From NCBI RefSeq assembly GCF_042680125.1, contig NZ_JBHTNY010000014.1: a stretch of DNA of 64,000 bases; one strand, written 5' to 3'. The stretch is from Robinsoniella peoriensis. Its GTDB lineage: Bacteria; Bacillota; Clostridia; Lachnospirales; Lachnospiraceae. The notes beneath the pieces are model-generated. The model saw only the letters and a program-made list of their open reading frames with translations, was not told the origin of the DNA and made no database searches. Shown one piece after another: positions 1 to 8,281 of this stretch (position 1 is its first letter; the number at the start of each line of letters is the position of its first letter). A program made the translations under genes and the position numbers.

Positions 1-2
1 GT

Positions 3-437
3 CCCCGCCCACGGAACGAATCCATATTAACAAGAGGTTTTCTGTTGGGAATCGGCGTGGAAGGACTTTCTATCGGAGTTACCACCATGATTGCCTTTGT
101 TCTGGGATATCACGCCTCCGGAGCTGAAGTAGGAAGCACAATGGCATTTGCCACCCTCTGCCTGGCCCGACTGGTTCATGGATTTAACTGTAAATCTGAA
201 AGACCGGTGCTTTTAACTAAAAAATTCTTTAATAACATTTACTTAATTGCAGCATTTGTTATCGGTGTTGCCCTGATTAATGCCGTACTTTTCATACCGG
301 AACTGCACAGCGTTTTTAAAGTCGCTCCTCTGGAACTTTCCCAGATACTGACGGTGTACGATCTGGCTCTGATTAACCTTCCTGTAGTGCAGCTTATGAA
401 ATACGTACGAACACATATGAGAAAGCGGAGCAGGTAA
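3..437 (+). CDS. P-type Ca2+/cation-transporting ATPase, C-terminal end (partial)
   Basis: The frame is open from the left edge and shows the last ~144 residues; the rest lies outside the window. It starts with a PRPRNES stretch, which in bacterial SERCA/PMCA-like Ca2+-ATPases follows a cytoplasmic loop before the last helices. Hydrophobic helices follow, with the family-typical block MAFATLCLARLVHGFN, and a basic cytoplasmic tail (KYVRTHMRKRSR). The phosphorylation and ATP-binding domains are not visible, so ion specificity comes only from resemblance of the C-terminal domain. The nearest ATG/TTG in the frame is internal and should not be read as the start. The 105 bp to the next gene show no clear terminator. 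Confidence 0.85.
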   Translation, partial: PRPRNESILTRGFLLGIGVEGLSIGVTTMIAFVLGYHASGAEVGSTMAFATLCLARLVHGFNCKSERPVLLTKKFFNNIYLIAAFVIGVALINAVLFIPELHSVFKVAPLELSQILTVYDLALINLPVVQLMKYVRTHMRKRSR

Positions 438-542
438 TCTGCTTTTCCAAAATTTTACTTGTTTATTTGACTTTATAGGAGTAAAATATAGAAAACTTTA
501 TAGATAAACTCTAAAATTTCAAAGAACAAGAAGGAGAAAGCT

Positions 543-1271
543 ATGATTAATCTGACAAATGTTTCCAAGACTTACGGTAACAGTGGGAAGAAAGCTGTCG
601 ATTCCTTGAACTGGAACATTGAAGATGGCAAAATTACCGGATTTATCGGACCAAATGGTGCCGGTAAGACTACAACTTTGAAAATGATTACCGGTATCAC
701 CAGGCCTGATGACGGCAGCATCACTCTGAACGGACTGGATATATCCCGTAATCCTACAGAGGCAAAAAAACAGTTTGGATTTGTTTCTGATTCCCCTGAC
801 AATTTTCTCAGACTGAAAGGAATTGAGTATTTGAACTTTATGGCAGATATCTACGAGGTACCCTCGCAGACGAGATCGTCCCTCATAGATAGCTTTGCCA
901 AACGCTTTGACATGGAAGAGGCGCTGAACAGCCGGATTATGGGATACTCCCACGGAATGCGGCAAAAGATTATGGTAATGGGCGCCCTGATCCACAATCC
1001 TTCAATATGGATTCTGGATGAACCCCTTACCGGTTTGGATCCAAATTCCGCATACGTACTGAAAGAAATGATGCGGGAACATGCATCTACCGGAAAATCA
1101 GTCCTTTTTTCCACACACGTACTGGAAGTAGCTGAAAAACTATGTGATCAGGTGGCGATCATTAACAAAGGCAAGCTGTTATTCCTGGGAACGCTTGACG
1201 AGTTAAAAACAATCCATCCTGGCGAAGATTCACTGGAAAATATCTTCCTGGAGATAACAAGGAATGCATAA
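543..1271 (+). CDS. ABC transporter ATP-binding protein (ABC-2 exporter type)
   Basis: A 242-residue ATPase subunit that should power the permease encoded immediately downstream. Walker A is GPNGAGKTT (about residues 36-44), the signature region is YSHGMRQKI (about 135-143; the usual SGG is replaced by SHG), Walker B is IWILDEPLTGLDP, and the switch histidine is in FSTHVLEVAE. The layout matches the CcmA/NatA/BcrA branch. The start is supported by an AAGGAGAAAG ribosome-binding site 3-12 bases upstream. The last codons overlap the permease start by 8 bp, indicating translational coupling. The cargo cannot be told: this branch includes Na+, antibiotic and lipid exporters. Confidence 0.9.
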   Translation: MINLTNVSKTYGNSGKKAVDSLNWNIEDGKITGFIGPNGAGKTTTLKMITGITRPDDGSITLNGLDISRNPTEAKKQFGFVSDSPDNFLRLKGIEYLNFMADIYEVPSQTRSSLIDSFAKRFDMEEALNSRIMGYSHGMRQKIMVMGALIHNPSIWILDEPLTGLDPNSAYVLKEMMREHASTGKSVLFSTHVLEVAEKLCDQVAIINKGKLLFLGTLDELKTIHPGEDSLENIFLEITRNA

Positions 1272-2964
1272 ATTTTTTATACTTACAAAGATTCTTTTAA
1301 AAAGTGGCCTGGGAATGACTCCTGTCACCAAAAATGGCAGTAGTCAAAATAAGAAACGGTCTGCAGGAGGCAACAGTCAGCTCCTGCTTTTGGTAGTACT
1401 TGCAGTTTGCTTACTGCCCCTTGCCGGTTCTTTATTCGCTTTTGGACGAACCTTTTATCATACTTTTGCACAATTAAATATGCCGGAAACTCCGGTTCAA
1501 CTGCTCTGCTATGCAGCTTCCTTTACTGTATTGGTATTTGCACTGCCTTATGTGGTATCCGTGTTCTTCCTGTCTTCTGACCTGGAAACGCTGCTGCCCC
1601 TGCCATTGAAGCCCTGGCAGATTATTGGTGCAAAATTTACCGCTGTTTTAATTTATGAATACCTGATCATCGCCCTGTTTATCCTGCCTCCATTTATTGG
1701 GTATGGTTTTGAAGCACAGGGGGGCGTTCTATTCTGGCTCTTTATGATCCTGGTTGTTTTGGTGCTTCCGGTTATTCCATTGATTTATGCGTCACTGATT
1801 GCAATTTTGATGATGCGGGTATTTAAAAATATTAAGAACAAAGAGATGATCAGCACCGTATGCTCCTTTTTAATGATTTTTATTATCTGCGGTGCCAGCA
1901 TGATGGTAAACCGTACGCCGGATGCAGCTCAAATGGCAAATCTGGTGATTGCTAACAAAAATCTGCTTGACAAATTGAATATAATATTTCCTAATTTAAC
2001 ATTTGCAGGGGATGCTTTAGTTCATTCCAGTATTGTATCCATGCTATTATTTATTTTACTGGCGGGAGTATTTCTGGTTATCTTTTTATTTATTGCTGAC
2101 AGAATTTACTTTGGCGGAGTTATGGGGATACAGGAAGTAACATCAAAGCGCAAAAAAATGTCGCAGACGGAGAAAGAATCCTATAGCCGCAGTAAAAGTC
2201 CGGTAAAAGCCTATGCCATTAAAGAGTTCAAACTGCTCTTCCGCACACCGGTATATTTTATGAACTGCCTGATGACACCGTTAATTTTCCCTCTTTTAAT
2301 AGGCATACCGATCATTATTTCCTTAGCTGGCTCCAAGGTAAGCCTGTTACCAATACTGACTCAGCTGGCTTCCACAGCCGGGAATACCGTTACCGCAGTT
2401 TTATTGCTGCTTTCCTTTGTACTCCCGATTTTTATCGGCGGTTCCTGTATGGTAACCAGTACCTGCATTTCCAGAGAAGGACAGGGATACATCTTTATGA
2501 AATATATTCCTATGTCTATCCGGGATCAGCTTCGGGCTAAGATTTTGAATGGTTTTTTGATCTGCCTTGCAGCGACACTGCCTTACACAATCATCTGTAC
2601 GGTTCTGGGCTTGGTTTTGCTGAATGCAAATTTCCTTGTGATTATTTTATGTCCGGTCATTACGGTGCTTACACTGCTTATGATTAACTATGCCGCACTG
2701 TGGGCTGACCTTACAAACCCGAAACTCATCTGGGAAAGCGAACAGGCTGCCGTGAAACAGAATTTCACTGCAACGATTCTGCTGTTTGCAGTGTGGATCG
2801 TGGGATTCGCAATGGCAGGCGGAGCATTTGCCCTTTATATTATTCTGGGACTTCCTTCTATATTAATCGCGTTGTTCTTTTGTATTGTTCTGGGGATTTT
2901 GCTATTTGTAATTAGAAATGGGGTTTATTCTTATGGTGCTAAGAGAATTGATGAATTAGATTAA
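1264..2964 (+). CDS. ABC-2 type transporter permease
   Basis: A 566-residue integral membrane partner of the preceding ATPase, with about 12 hydrophobic helices. A basic, Gly/Ser/Asn-rich N-terminal stretch (NGSSQNKKRSAGG) precedes helix 1. The cytoplasmic signature LETLLPLPLKPWQIIGAKF near residues 100-120 is characteristic of large Firmicute ABC-2 permeases, and a similar block (IFMKYIPMSIRDQLRAKIL) recurs near residue 420, so the protein looks like two related halves. The start ATG lies inside the end of the ATPase gene. Substrate unknown. Confidence 0.85.
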   Translation: MHKFFILTKILLKSGLGMTPVTKNGSSQNKKRSAGGNSQLLLLVVLAVCLLPLAGSLFAFGRTFYHTFAQLNMPETPVQLLCYAASFTVLVFALPYVVSVFFLSSDLETLLPLPLKPWQIIGAKFTAVLIYEYLIIALFILPPFIGYGFEAQGGVLFWLFMILVVLVLPVIPLIYASLIAILMMRVFKNIKNKEMISTVCSFLMIFIICGASMMVNRTPDAAQMANLVIANKNLLDKLNIIFPNLTFAGDALVHSSIVSMLLFILLAGVFLVIFLFIADRIYFGGVMGIQEVTSKRKKMSQTEKESYSRSKSPVKAYAIKEFKLLFRTPVYFMNCLMTPLIFPLLIGIPIIISLAGSKVSLLPILTQLASTAGNTVTAVLLLLSFVLPIFIGGSCMVTSTCISREGQGYIFMKYIPMSIRDQLRAKILNGFLICLAATLPYTIICTVLGLVLLNANFLVIILCPVITVLTLLMINYAALWADLTNPKLIWESEQAAVKQNFTATILLFAVWIVGFAMAGGAFALYIILGLPSILIALFFCIVLGILLFVIRNGVYSYGAKRIDELD

Positions 2965-3003
2965 GTAGATATTGCAGATGTGAGATTGATTTAGTTTCAG
3001 AGA

Positions 3004-3047
3004 TGCGGGGGCCATGGTGTAAAACAGCGTGGTTCCGGCATTTTTTT
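3004..3047 (+). terminator. Intrinsic terminator of the ABC-2 exporter pair
   Basis: A GC-rich hairpin (left arm TGCGGGGGCCATG, right arm CGTGGTTCCGGCA, with G-U pairs and one G-G mismatch) is followed by seven T. It lies 40 bp after the permease stop and reaches the last codon of the converging toxin pseudogene. Confidence 0.75.
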
Positions 3048-3500
3048 AATCTTTGAAACAGCTCTCTATCTTATCAAGAATTTGATCATATGTATAACCT
3101 TTAATTCCAAGGTTTTTTAAATCAATACGTTCCTTTCGTATGCTTCTAAGAAATCGCGTCACGTCTTTCTGAACCGTTCCTGTGGTTTTCAGCTTCATAT
3201 CCGGATGCATATACAGTGCCAGACGAATAACATCATTCTTATGTTTTTTTATACTATTGCTATCGATCTGTTCTCCGTTCTGTTTTCTTTCGGTCAGGTC
3301 AAGCCACGCTTTCATTTTAAACAAAGCCAGACTTTCCAAATTCAAAACGGAAATTTCAAAACCATATCCAGATCCTTTGTCTTTCGAAAAAGAACTCCTT
3401 CTCTTTCTAAAACAATGTCGCAAGCTGTTCCACCAATAAACACATATTGTCCAGAATATTCCTGAAAGAACTCCTTAAATTTCTCTATTCCTTGAACCAT
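3046..3500 (-). pseudogene. AbiEii-type nucleotidyltransferase toxin, internally deleted and frameshifted
   Basis: Two parts of one gene lie in different frames. The 5' part starts at ATG 3500 after a GGAGG ribosome-binding site and reads MVQGIEKFKEFF...YVFIGGTACD...FRKTKDLDMVLKFPF and then stops; GGTA and DLD are the nucleotidyltransferase motifs. The 3' part reads EISVLNLESLALFKMKAW, then LDLTERKQNGEQIDS and KHKNDVIRLAL, which is the conserved C-terminal half of the AbiEii/AbiGii family. In full-length relatives about 90-110 residues separate these blocks, so the gene seems to have lost roughly 0.3 kb plus the frame. Its start overlaps the end of the upstream antitoxin gene by 16 bp, as in intact AbiE pairs. 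Toxin activity is unlikely. The deletion size is an estimate from family memory. Confidence 0.75.
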
Positions 3501-4462
3501 GTATACTCCTCCATCATTTCATTTATTGCCATGTCAATTCTCTCGTCGTTATTTTTCAAGCTGCATATCATACTTATTGGGTCTACACATTTGTCATTAG
3601 TCAATAAGGAAATGTCATATTTCATTATCTGAACCTCATATAACCTCTCTTCTAAAGCCATCTCCCTTGTAACCCTGTATTTTTGCAATTCCTCTTCTTT
3701 ACTGGTATAAGCTGCAATTATTGGATGCTCTGGTTCACCTAACATTGACTTTTTACTCAAGGCAGCTAATCCTCCTGCATATATTTTCACATTTGAGGAA
3801 ATATCGCTTACAAAGAAAACCTTTCTTACAGGATTGATTAAATATTGTTTGCCTTCTTTGAAAAATTTCTTTTTATCCTTACAGATATAAACCTTTTTAC
3901 GTCCGGTCTTTCCTTCAATAAAGTACTCTAATAACCCGAGTTTCACAAAAGTATCTGATGCCCTTGACACTGTCATTCTGGTTATATTTAGTTTTTCACT
4001 GATTTCCTGTTGTATAACGTAATCCTTATCATGGTACAAGATCCAAAGAAAGATGAGCTGCATAGCCGGCGTAAACTGTTCTTTCACATTTTCTTCCCTG
4101 TATTCTTTTTCTTTAGATTGCAGATGAAGTCCCAAAAACGGCAAATACATCTGATTATCTTCACAGATAAATGGTATTTTTTGCGAAATAAACATCTTTC
4201 GTTTGTATGGGGATGTACTTTTCATAGCTAAAACAATTGGATACCCCAATCTAGTTTCCATGATATTTATTTGCTTTTGAATCTGGGATATCATCCGTTC
4301 CTCAAGTGACTTTATCAGTATAAATTTTATTCCAATAGCTTTCACTAAATAATAATTATAGCTATCACACAGGTAAGGGCTCAATTTGTTTGCTGTATTA
4401 AAACTTTTTATCTCAACATCATTATCTACCATTTGCTGCAAATACTTTTTTATGTTTTCCAT
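3485..4462 (-). CDS. AbiEi-like antitoxin / winged-helix regulator
   Basis: A 325-residue soluble protein with a winged-helix segment around residues 145-205 (AMQLIFLWILYHDKDYVIQQ, then EISEKLNITRMTVSRASDTF), MarR-like in character. It sits directly upstream of, and overlaps, the nucleotidyltransferase relic, the order expected of a type IV AbiE toxin-antitoxin operon in Clostridia, where the antitoxin also represses its own promoter. The start has GAGGTG 5-10 bases upstream. An AT-rich inverted repeat just upstream (4480-4503) is a candidate autoregulatory site. The gene appears intact although its toxin partner is broken, so it may now be an orphan. A plain transcription factor is the alternative. 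Confidence 0.6.
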   Translation of the reverse strand: MENIKKYLQQMVDNDVEIKSFNTANKLSPYLCDSYNYYLVKAIGIKFILIKSLEERMISQIQKQINIMETRLGYPIVLAMKSTSPYKRKMFISQKIPFICEDNQMYLPFLGLHLQSKEKEYREENVKEQFTPAMQLIFLWILYHDKDYVIQQEISEKLNITRMTVSRASDTFVKLGLLEYFIEGKTGRKKVYICKDKKKFFKEGKQYLINPVRKVFFVSDISSNVKIYAGGLAALSKKSMLGEPEHPIIAAYTSKEEELQKYRVTREMALEERLYEVQIMKYDISLLTNDKCVDPISMICSLKNNDERIDMAINEMMEEYTWFKE

Positions 4463-4479
4463 TTTATCACCTCAAAATC

Positions 4480-4503
4480 AATATAACATTTAAAAGTTAT
4501 ATT
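4480..4503. promoter_or_regulatory. Inverted repeat in the antitoxin promoter region
   Basis: A perfect 8-bp inverted repeat AATATAAC / GTTATATT with an 8-bp spacer lies 18 bp upstream of the antitoxin start, in an AT-rich stretch. AbiEi-type antitoxins bind inverted repeats in their own promoters; assignment here is by position only. Confidence 0.4.
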
Positions 4504-4543
4504 GTAAATAAAAATGTTACATTTATTTTAATTTTAAATATAT

Positions 4544-4570
4544 CACGGTGCACTACAATAGTACACCGTG
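4544..4570 (-). terminator. Hairpin after the sugar operon (3' end)
   Basis: A 12-bp stem (CACGGTGTACTA / TAGTGCACCGTG on the minus strand) with a 3-nt loop, 27 bp after the oxidoreductase stop. One pair is G-U only in minus-strand RNA, favouring that direction. The following bases are ATATATTT, a weak U-tract. Confidence 0.5.
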
Positions 4571-4596
4571 ACACCGCAAAGCTATAACTTTAAACC

Positions 4597-5652
4597 TTAT
4601 TGATTCTCCCCAGGAATCTGATACCCCCAGGACCTCCGCATATCATCCATAATCTCCAGCACCCGGATAGTTTCTTCATGAGGCATCTCACTGCACTGGG
4701 TTCTCCCTTCCTGTATCGCCCTGCGGCAGGCTTCTACCTCATATTCATATCCGGTGATCTGTTCCGGAGGCGTGTAATCTGCTAATTCTCTGTAATTTTC
4801 GTCGAAGACTCTGATGTGCTCTATGTTATTTACATTTGTGATCTCTATGTAGCCTTTTTCACCAAAGATGCTTGCCCTGCGATTCAGTGCGCCAAGCATA
4901 CTGCTGTGCATCACAGCCATTTCCCCGCCCTCAAATATCATGGTGATGCTGTCCGAATAATCTACTCCTTTTTCAGACATCACTGCACTGGAAGTTACTT
5001 TGCTGATTTTATTTCCGAAGACCATCATTGCGAAGTTTACCATATAGATTCCCACATCCAGCAATGCCCCGCCAGCCAGGGACGGTTCTACCATCCTGGT
5101 TACACTTTCCAGAGCGTAGCCCAGATTGCCTGTCAGTGATACTGCCTTACCTATGACTCCGCTGTCTATAATATCATTTACCATTTTCCGGGACGGCATA
5201 TATCTTGTCCAGATTGCTTCTGTCAGAAGGAGTCCTTTTTCTTCTGCCATTTGCAGTACTTCCCTCGCCTGCCTGGCATTTACCGTAAATGATTTTTCGC
5301 ATAGAACATGTTTCTGATGTGCCAGGCACAGTCTGATATGCTCATAATGATGAGAATGCGGGGTTGCTATATATACCAGATCAACTTCTTTATCAGAAAG
5401 CATTTCTTCATAAGAGCCATATGCTTTCGTAAAGCCGTATTGTTCTGCAAAAGACTGTGCCCGTTTGGCATCTCTTGCTGCGATTGCGTATGCCTCTACC
5501 ATTTCCATTTTTGTTATAGTCGCAGCCATTTTATGTGCAATCTGGCCTGCTCCCAGAATTGCCATCCTCATTCTTGAACCCTTGCCTGCCGCAAGCCTGC
5601 TTGCGGAATTTCCTGAATCAGCAGTATGATTTTCCTGTATTTTTTTCTCCAT
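4597..5652 (-). CDS. Gfo/Idh/MocA family NAD(P)-dependent oxidoreductase
   Basis: A 351-residue cytoplasmic oxidoreductase expected to oxidise or reduce a sugar or sugar derivative; last gene of the L-xylulose operon. The Rossmann motif is MRMAILGAGQIAHKMA near residues 28-43, followed by the family motifs VYIATPHSHHYEH and HVLCEKSFTVN (the EK lysine). The C-terminal half is the usual alpha/beta GFO_IDH_MocA_C domain. I chose ATG 5652 because AGGAAAGGGA lies just upstream; a frame-compatible ATG at 5700 would add 16 residues but has no comparable ribosome-binding site. The ~27 residues before the Rossmann fold are polar and unusual. Substrate not deducible. A 15-bp tandem repeat separates it from the gene upstream. 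Confidence 0.85.
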   Translation of the reverse strand: MEKKIQENHTADSGNSASRLAAGKGSRMRMAILGAGQIAHKMAATITKMEMVEAYAIAARDAKRAQSFAEQYGFTKAYGSYEEMLSDKEVDLVYIATPHSHHYEHIRLCLAHQKHVLCEKSFTVNARQAREVLQMAEEKGLLLTEAIWTRYMPSRKMVNDIIDSGVIGKAVSLTGNLGYALESVTRMVEPSLAGGALLDVGIYMVNFAMMVFGNKISKVTSSAVMSEKGVDYSDSITMIFEGGEMAVMHSSMLGALNRRASIFGEKGYIEITNVNNIEHIRVFDENYRELADYTPPEQITGYEYEVEACRRAIQEGRTQCSEMPHEETIRVLEIMDDMRRSWGYQIPGENQ

Positions 5653-5700
5653 TTTATTCCCTTTCCTGTTATTTTTGCCCATAGTAGGCATTTGGTCCAT

Positions 5701-5766
5701 GTTTATGCATGAAATGTTTATGCATGAAATGTTTACGCATGAAATGTTTACGCATGAAATGTTTAT
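5701..5766. repeat. 15-bp minisatellite, 4.4 copies
   Basis: Unit GTTTAYGCATGAAAT is repeated four times head to tail plus a partial fifth copy; units 1-2 have T and units 3-4 have C at position 6. It lies between the epimerase and oxidoreductase genes of one operon, so it would be in the transcribed spacer about 50 bp before the oxidoreductase start. The minus-strand frame leading into ATG 5700 is free of stops across the repeat. Confidence 0.95.
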
Positions 5767-5796
5767 CCTGGGTTACCTGGGGTGCAGTCAGAACTC

Positions 5797-6642
5797 TCAT
5801 GCCTCCATCTTATCTAATATTTTGCCCATTCTATTACGGGCATCCTTCAGATCGTCTTTCCACTTCCCGCTCCCTGTATACCAGAATTCTGTTACAAATT
5901 TACGCACACCGATTTCCCAGGCGGCAGCAATCATTTCTTCGAAATTTACATGCCCTGTTCCAAAAGGAATCTCCCGAAACTTTCCGGGCACTGTCTCTTT
6001 TAAGTGAACAGATGTAATATGCCCGGCACCTGTTCGTAAATCTTTTTGAACATTGGTGTCATAGCTGACCGATGCATTTTTAATATTACCGCTGTCCGGA
6101 TATACCGTCAGATAGGTAGAATTTATATTTTTGACATAGTTCATTGCCTTTTCCACGGTGTTCATAAACTCCGTTTCCATGGTTTCAAATCCTAATGTAA
6201 TACCCAGACTTGCCGCCATCATTACCGCTTTTTTCAGGTTTTTTTCAAACCGCCGGACTGTTTCCGGGGTGGATTGTTCATAGTATACGTCATAGCCTGC
6301 CAATTGGATAATCCGAATTCCCAGGTCATCCGCAAGGCAAATTGCTTTCTCCATTATTTCCATTCCTCTGCCTGCAATTTCCGGATTATTGCTTCCAAGG
6401 GGATATTTGCGGTGCCCACTCAGGCACATACTTCTTATGGGAATGCCCGCTGCAAACATGGTATCGATCATTTCCAGCCGTTCTTTTTTTGACCAGTCAA
6501 GCCTTGCCAGCTTTTCTTCCGTTTCATCTATGCTGATTTCCACAAAATCAAAACCGGCGGATTTTGCAGCCTGAAGCTTTTCTTCCCAGGTAAGGTCAGG
6601 AGGCATTGCTTTTTCGTATAAACCAAGGGTATATGCTTTCAT
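5797..6642 (-). CDS. ulaE: L-xylulose-5-phosphate 3-epimerase (UlaE/SgbU-like)
   Basis: A 281-residue TIM-barrel sugar-phosphate epimerase predicted to convert L-xylulose 5-phosphate to L-ribulose 5-phosphate. Family blocks: MKAYTLGLYEKAMPPDLTW at the N-terminus, GFDFVEISIDETEEKLARLDW, SMCLSGHRKYPLGS, QLAGYDVYYEQST, LGFETMETEFMNTV (metal-binding Glu), YPDSGNIKNA (Asp), HLKETVPG (His) and FVTEFWYTG (Glu). These are the metal ligands of the xylose-isomerase-like fold and closely resemble UlaE/SgbU/YiaQ. It lies 18 bp after the kinase gene that would make its substrate. The next enzyme, L-ribulose-5-phosphate 4-epimerase, is not in the window. Confidence 0.88.
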   Translation of the reverse strand: MKAYTLGLYEKAMPPDLTWEEKLQAAKSAGFDFVEISIDETEEKLARLDWSKKERLEMIDTMFAAGIPIRSMCLSGHRKYPLGSNNPEIAGRGMEIMEKAICLADDLGIRIIQLAGYDVYYEQSTPETVRRFEKNLKKAVMMAASLGITLGFETMETEFMNTVEKAMNYVKNINSTYLTVYPDSGNIKNASVSYDTNVQKDLRTGAGHITSVHLKETVPGKFREIPFGTGHVNFEEMIAAAWEIGVRKFVTEFWYTGSGKWKDDLKDARNRMGKILDKMEA

Positions 6643-6660
6643 TTTTTATCCTTTCTTTTT

Positions 6661-8175
6661 TCAATTTTTAAAATATTTCCAGGTCCCGCTCAGCCCATTG
6701 ATTACCGCACGATAAGCCGTATACTTTTCTTCATATATCTCTTTGTATCCCAAACGGGGCATCACCGTTTTAGTGATAGTGACCGTTCGTCGGATGGCAT
6801 CCTGATAATCAGTGTAGATTCCTGCTGCTATTCCAGCTGCCATTGCCGCTCCCTGTGCCCCCAGTTCTTTGTCTTCAATCACATCAACCGGTATCTGCAG
6901 TGCATCGGCAAAAATCTGAACCCATACATCAGAATTAGCTGCACCCCCGGAAAGCCGGATGCTGGATGGCATGGAACGGTTTTGCAGTAATTTTTTAACA
7001 TGGGTCAGATGTGAAAATACAATTCCTTCGTACACTGCCCGCAGCATATGTTTCTTGTTGTGGTATCCGGTAAGGCCCACAAAGGTTCCCTTTGCCAGTG
7101 CATCTTCATTGGAGCCGTTTAAAAATGGCAGAAAGATCACGTTGGACTCCTCCGGCTTTATTTCTTCCACCCATTTATTAGTAATATCATAGATGGACTT
7201 CCCGTCTTCTTTTGCCGACTCTTTTTCAAAGTTCAGAAGATTTCGGATGAACCATTCCATGTTTCCGGCAGATGTCGGGCTGCTTTCTTCTATCAGAAAA
7301 TAACCCGGTATGCAGAACATGGAGTTCAGAGCAACTGTTTTGTTGGTTACCGGAGCTTTTCCAATGAATTCATTGATACTCCAGGTTCCTGCTATCATGC
7401 ACATCTGCTCTTCATCTGACAAACCGGAAGCGATCCCGCAGGCATCTACATCAAACATACCCGCCGCAACCGGAATCCCCTGTGGCAGAGTGGTTTTTTT
7501 ACTAGCCTGGTCCGTTATGTAACCGCAGATATCCGCAGACCCACGAAGATGAGGCAGCTTTTCATATATTTCCTCTAATCCGAAGAGTTTCAGATGCTCT
7601 CTGTCATACTGTCCGGTGTTTAAATTTACCAGATTGGCTCCCGTAAAATCGGATAACTCTGCAAATGCTTCTCCGGTCAGACGATATCTGATATAATCTT
7701 TTACTGCGAAAATAAACTTTGTATTTGCAATCACATCAGAATGGTGATCCTTCAACCATGCCAGAATACTCACCGGCTGACATGCCAGTATCTCCTGATA
7801 AGATTTCTCGAATACCTTTTCTCTGGTGCCGTCGCGATTCCATTTTTCTACATACTCCCATGCCCTGGCATCGGTAGACAGGATACCGTTATAGGATGGC
7901 TTGTCATCATACCCCACCATATACAACCCTTTTCCATGTCCGGAAAAAGATATACCGGCTATATCATCGGGATTTATTTTGCTGTCAGAAATTGCCGCAC
8001 GAATTGCTGCTGCATTGATTTCCCAAAGTTCTTCCATATCTCTTTCCGTATAACCGGGCTTTGGTGTAATGGTCACGGAAGGGACGCTGGCTACAGAGAT
8101 CTGTCTTCCCTCCTGGTCAAAGATTGCTGCTTTTGAAAAAGTACCCCCATTGTCAATCCCCATCAAATATTTCAT
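6661..8175 (-). CDS. lyxK: FGGY-family L-xylulose kinase (LyxK-like)
   Basis: A 504-residue two-domain sugar kinase predicted to phosphorylate L-xylulose at O5. The ATP-binding start is MGIDNGGTFSKAAIFD and the second domain has the signature stretch RLSGGAANSDVWVQIFAD. Along its length it resembles E. coli LyxK more than xylulokinase or ribulokinase, for example PGYTERDMEELW, GHGKGLYMV, SPTSAGNMEWF, FLPFLNGSN and VYEGIVFSHLTH. The neighbouring 3-epimerase gives the same substrate. It follows the cupin gene after a 106-bp gap containing a terminator-like hairpin, so its expression may be partly uncoupled. Other ketopentoses such as L-ribulose are possible alternatives. Confidence 0.85.
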   Translation of the reverse strand: MKYLMGIDNGGTFSKAAIFDQEGRQISVASVPSVTITPKPGYTERDMEELWEINAAAIRAAISDSKINPDDIAGISFSGHGKGLYMVGYDDKPSYNGILSTDARAWEYVEKWNRDGTREKVFEKSYQEILACQPVSILAWLKDHHSDVIANTKFIFAVKDYIRYRLTGEAFAELSDFTGANLVNLNTGQYDREHLKLFGLEEIYEKLPHLRGSADICGYITDQASKKTTLPQGIPVAAGMFDVDACGIASGLSDEEQMCMIAGTWSINEFIGKAPVTNKTVALNSMFCIPGYFLIEESSPTSAGNMEWFIRNLLNFEKESAKEDGKSIYDITNKWVEEIKPEESNVIFLPFLNGSNEDALAKGTFVGLTGYHNKKHMLRAVYEGIVFSHLTHVKKLLQNRSMPSSIRLSGGAANSDVWVQIFADALQIPVDVIEDKELGAQGAAMAAGIAAGIYTDYQDAIRRTVTITKTVMPRLGYKEIYEEKYTAYRAVINGLSGTWKYFKN

Positions 8176-8199
8176 CTGCTATCTTCTCCTTTCCATATA

Positions 8200-8237
8200 A
8201 AAATCCCCGAATACAAGCTTGATTCCTGCATTCGGGG
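8200..8237 (-). terminator. Internal operon terminator/attenuator
   Basis: Minus-strand hairpin CCCCGAAT / ATTCGGGG with a ~17-nt loop followed by ATTTTTATA, 45 bp after the cupin stop and 25 bp before the kinase start. It could lower read-through into the kinase and epimerase genes or protect the upstream mRNA end. Confidence 0.65.
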
Positions 8238-8281
8238 ACGTAATTACTTGATTTTCCAGGCAGCGGATCAAATGGCAGTAA

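Noticed and set aside
519..995. 158-codon antisense frame opposite the ABC-2 ATPase gene
   Set aside because: The opposite frame has complete ABC motifs and a ribosome-binding site; the antisense product shows no family resemblance.
3046..3423. Independent 125-residue gene
   Set aside because: It begins mid-domain without a ribosome-binding site and is the out-of-frame back half of the nucleotidyltransferase starting at 3500.
5701..5766. Possible CRISPR-like array
   Set aside because: 15-bp units are contiguous without spacers and no cas genes are present.
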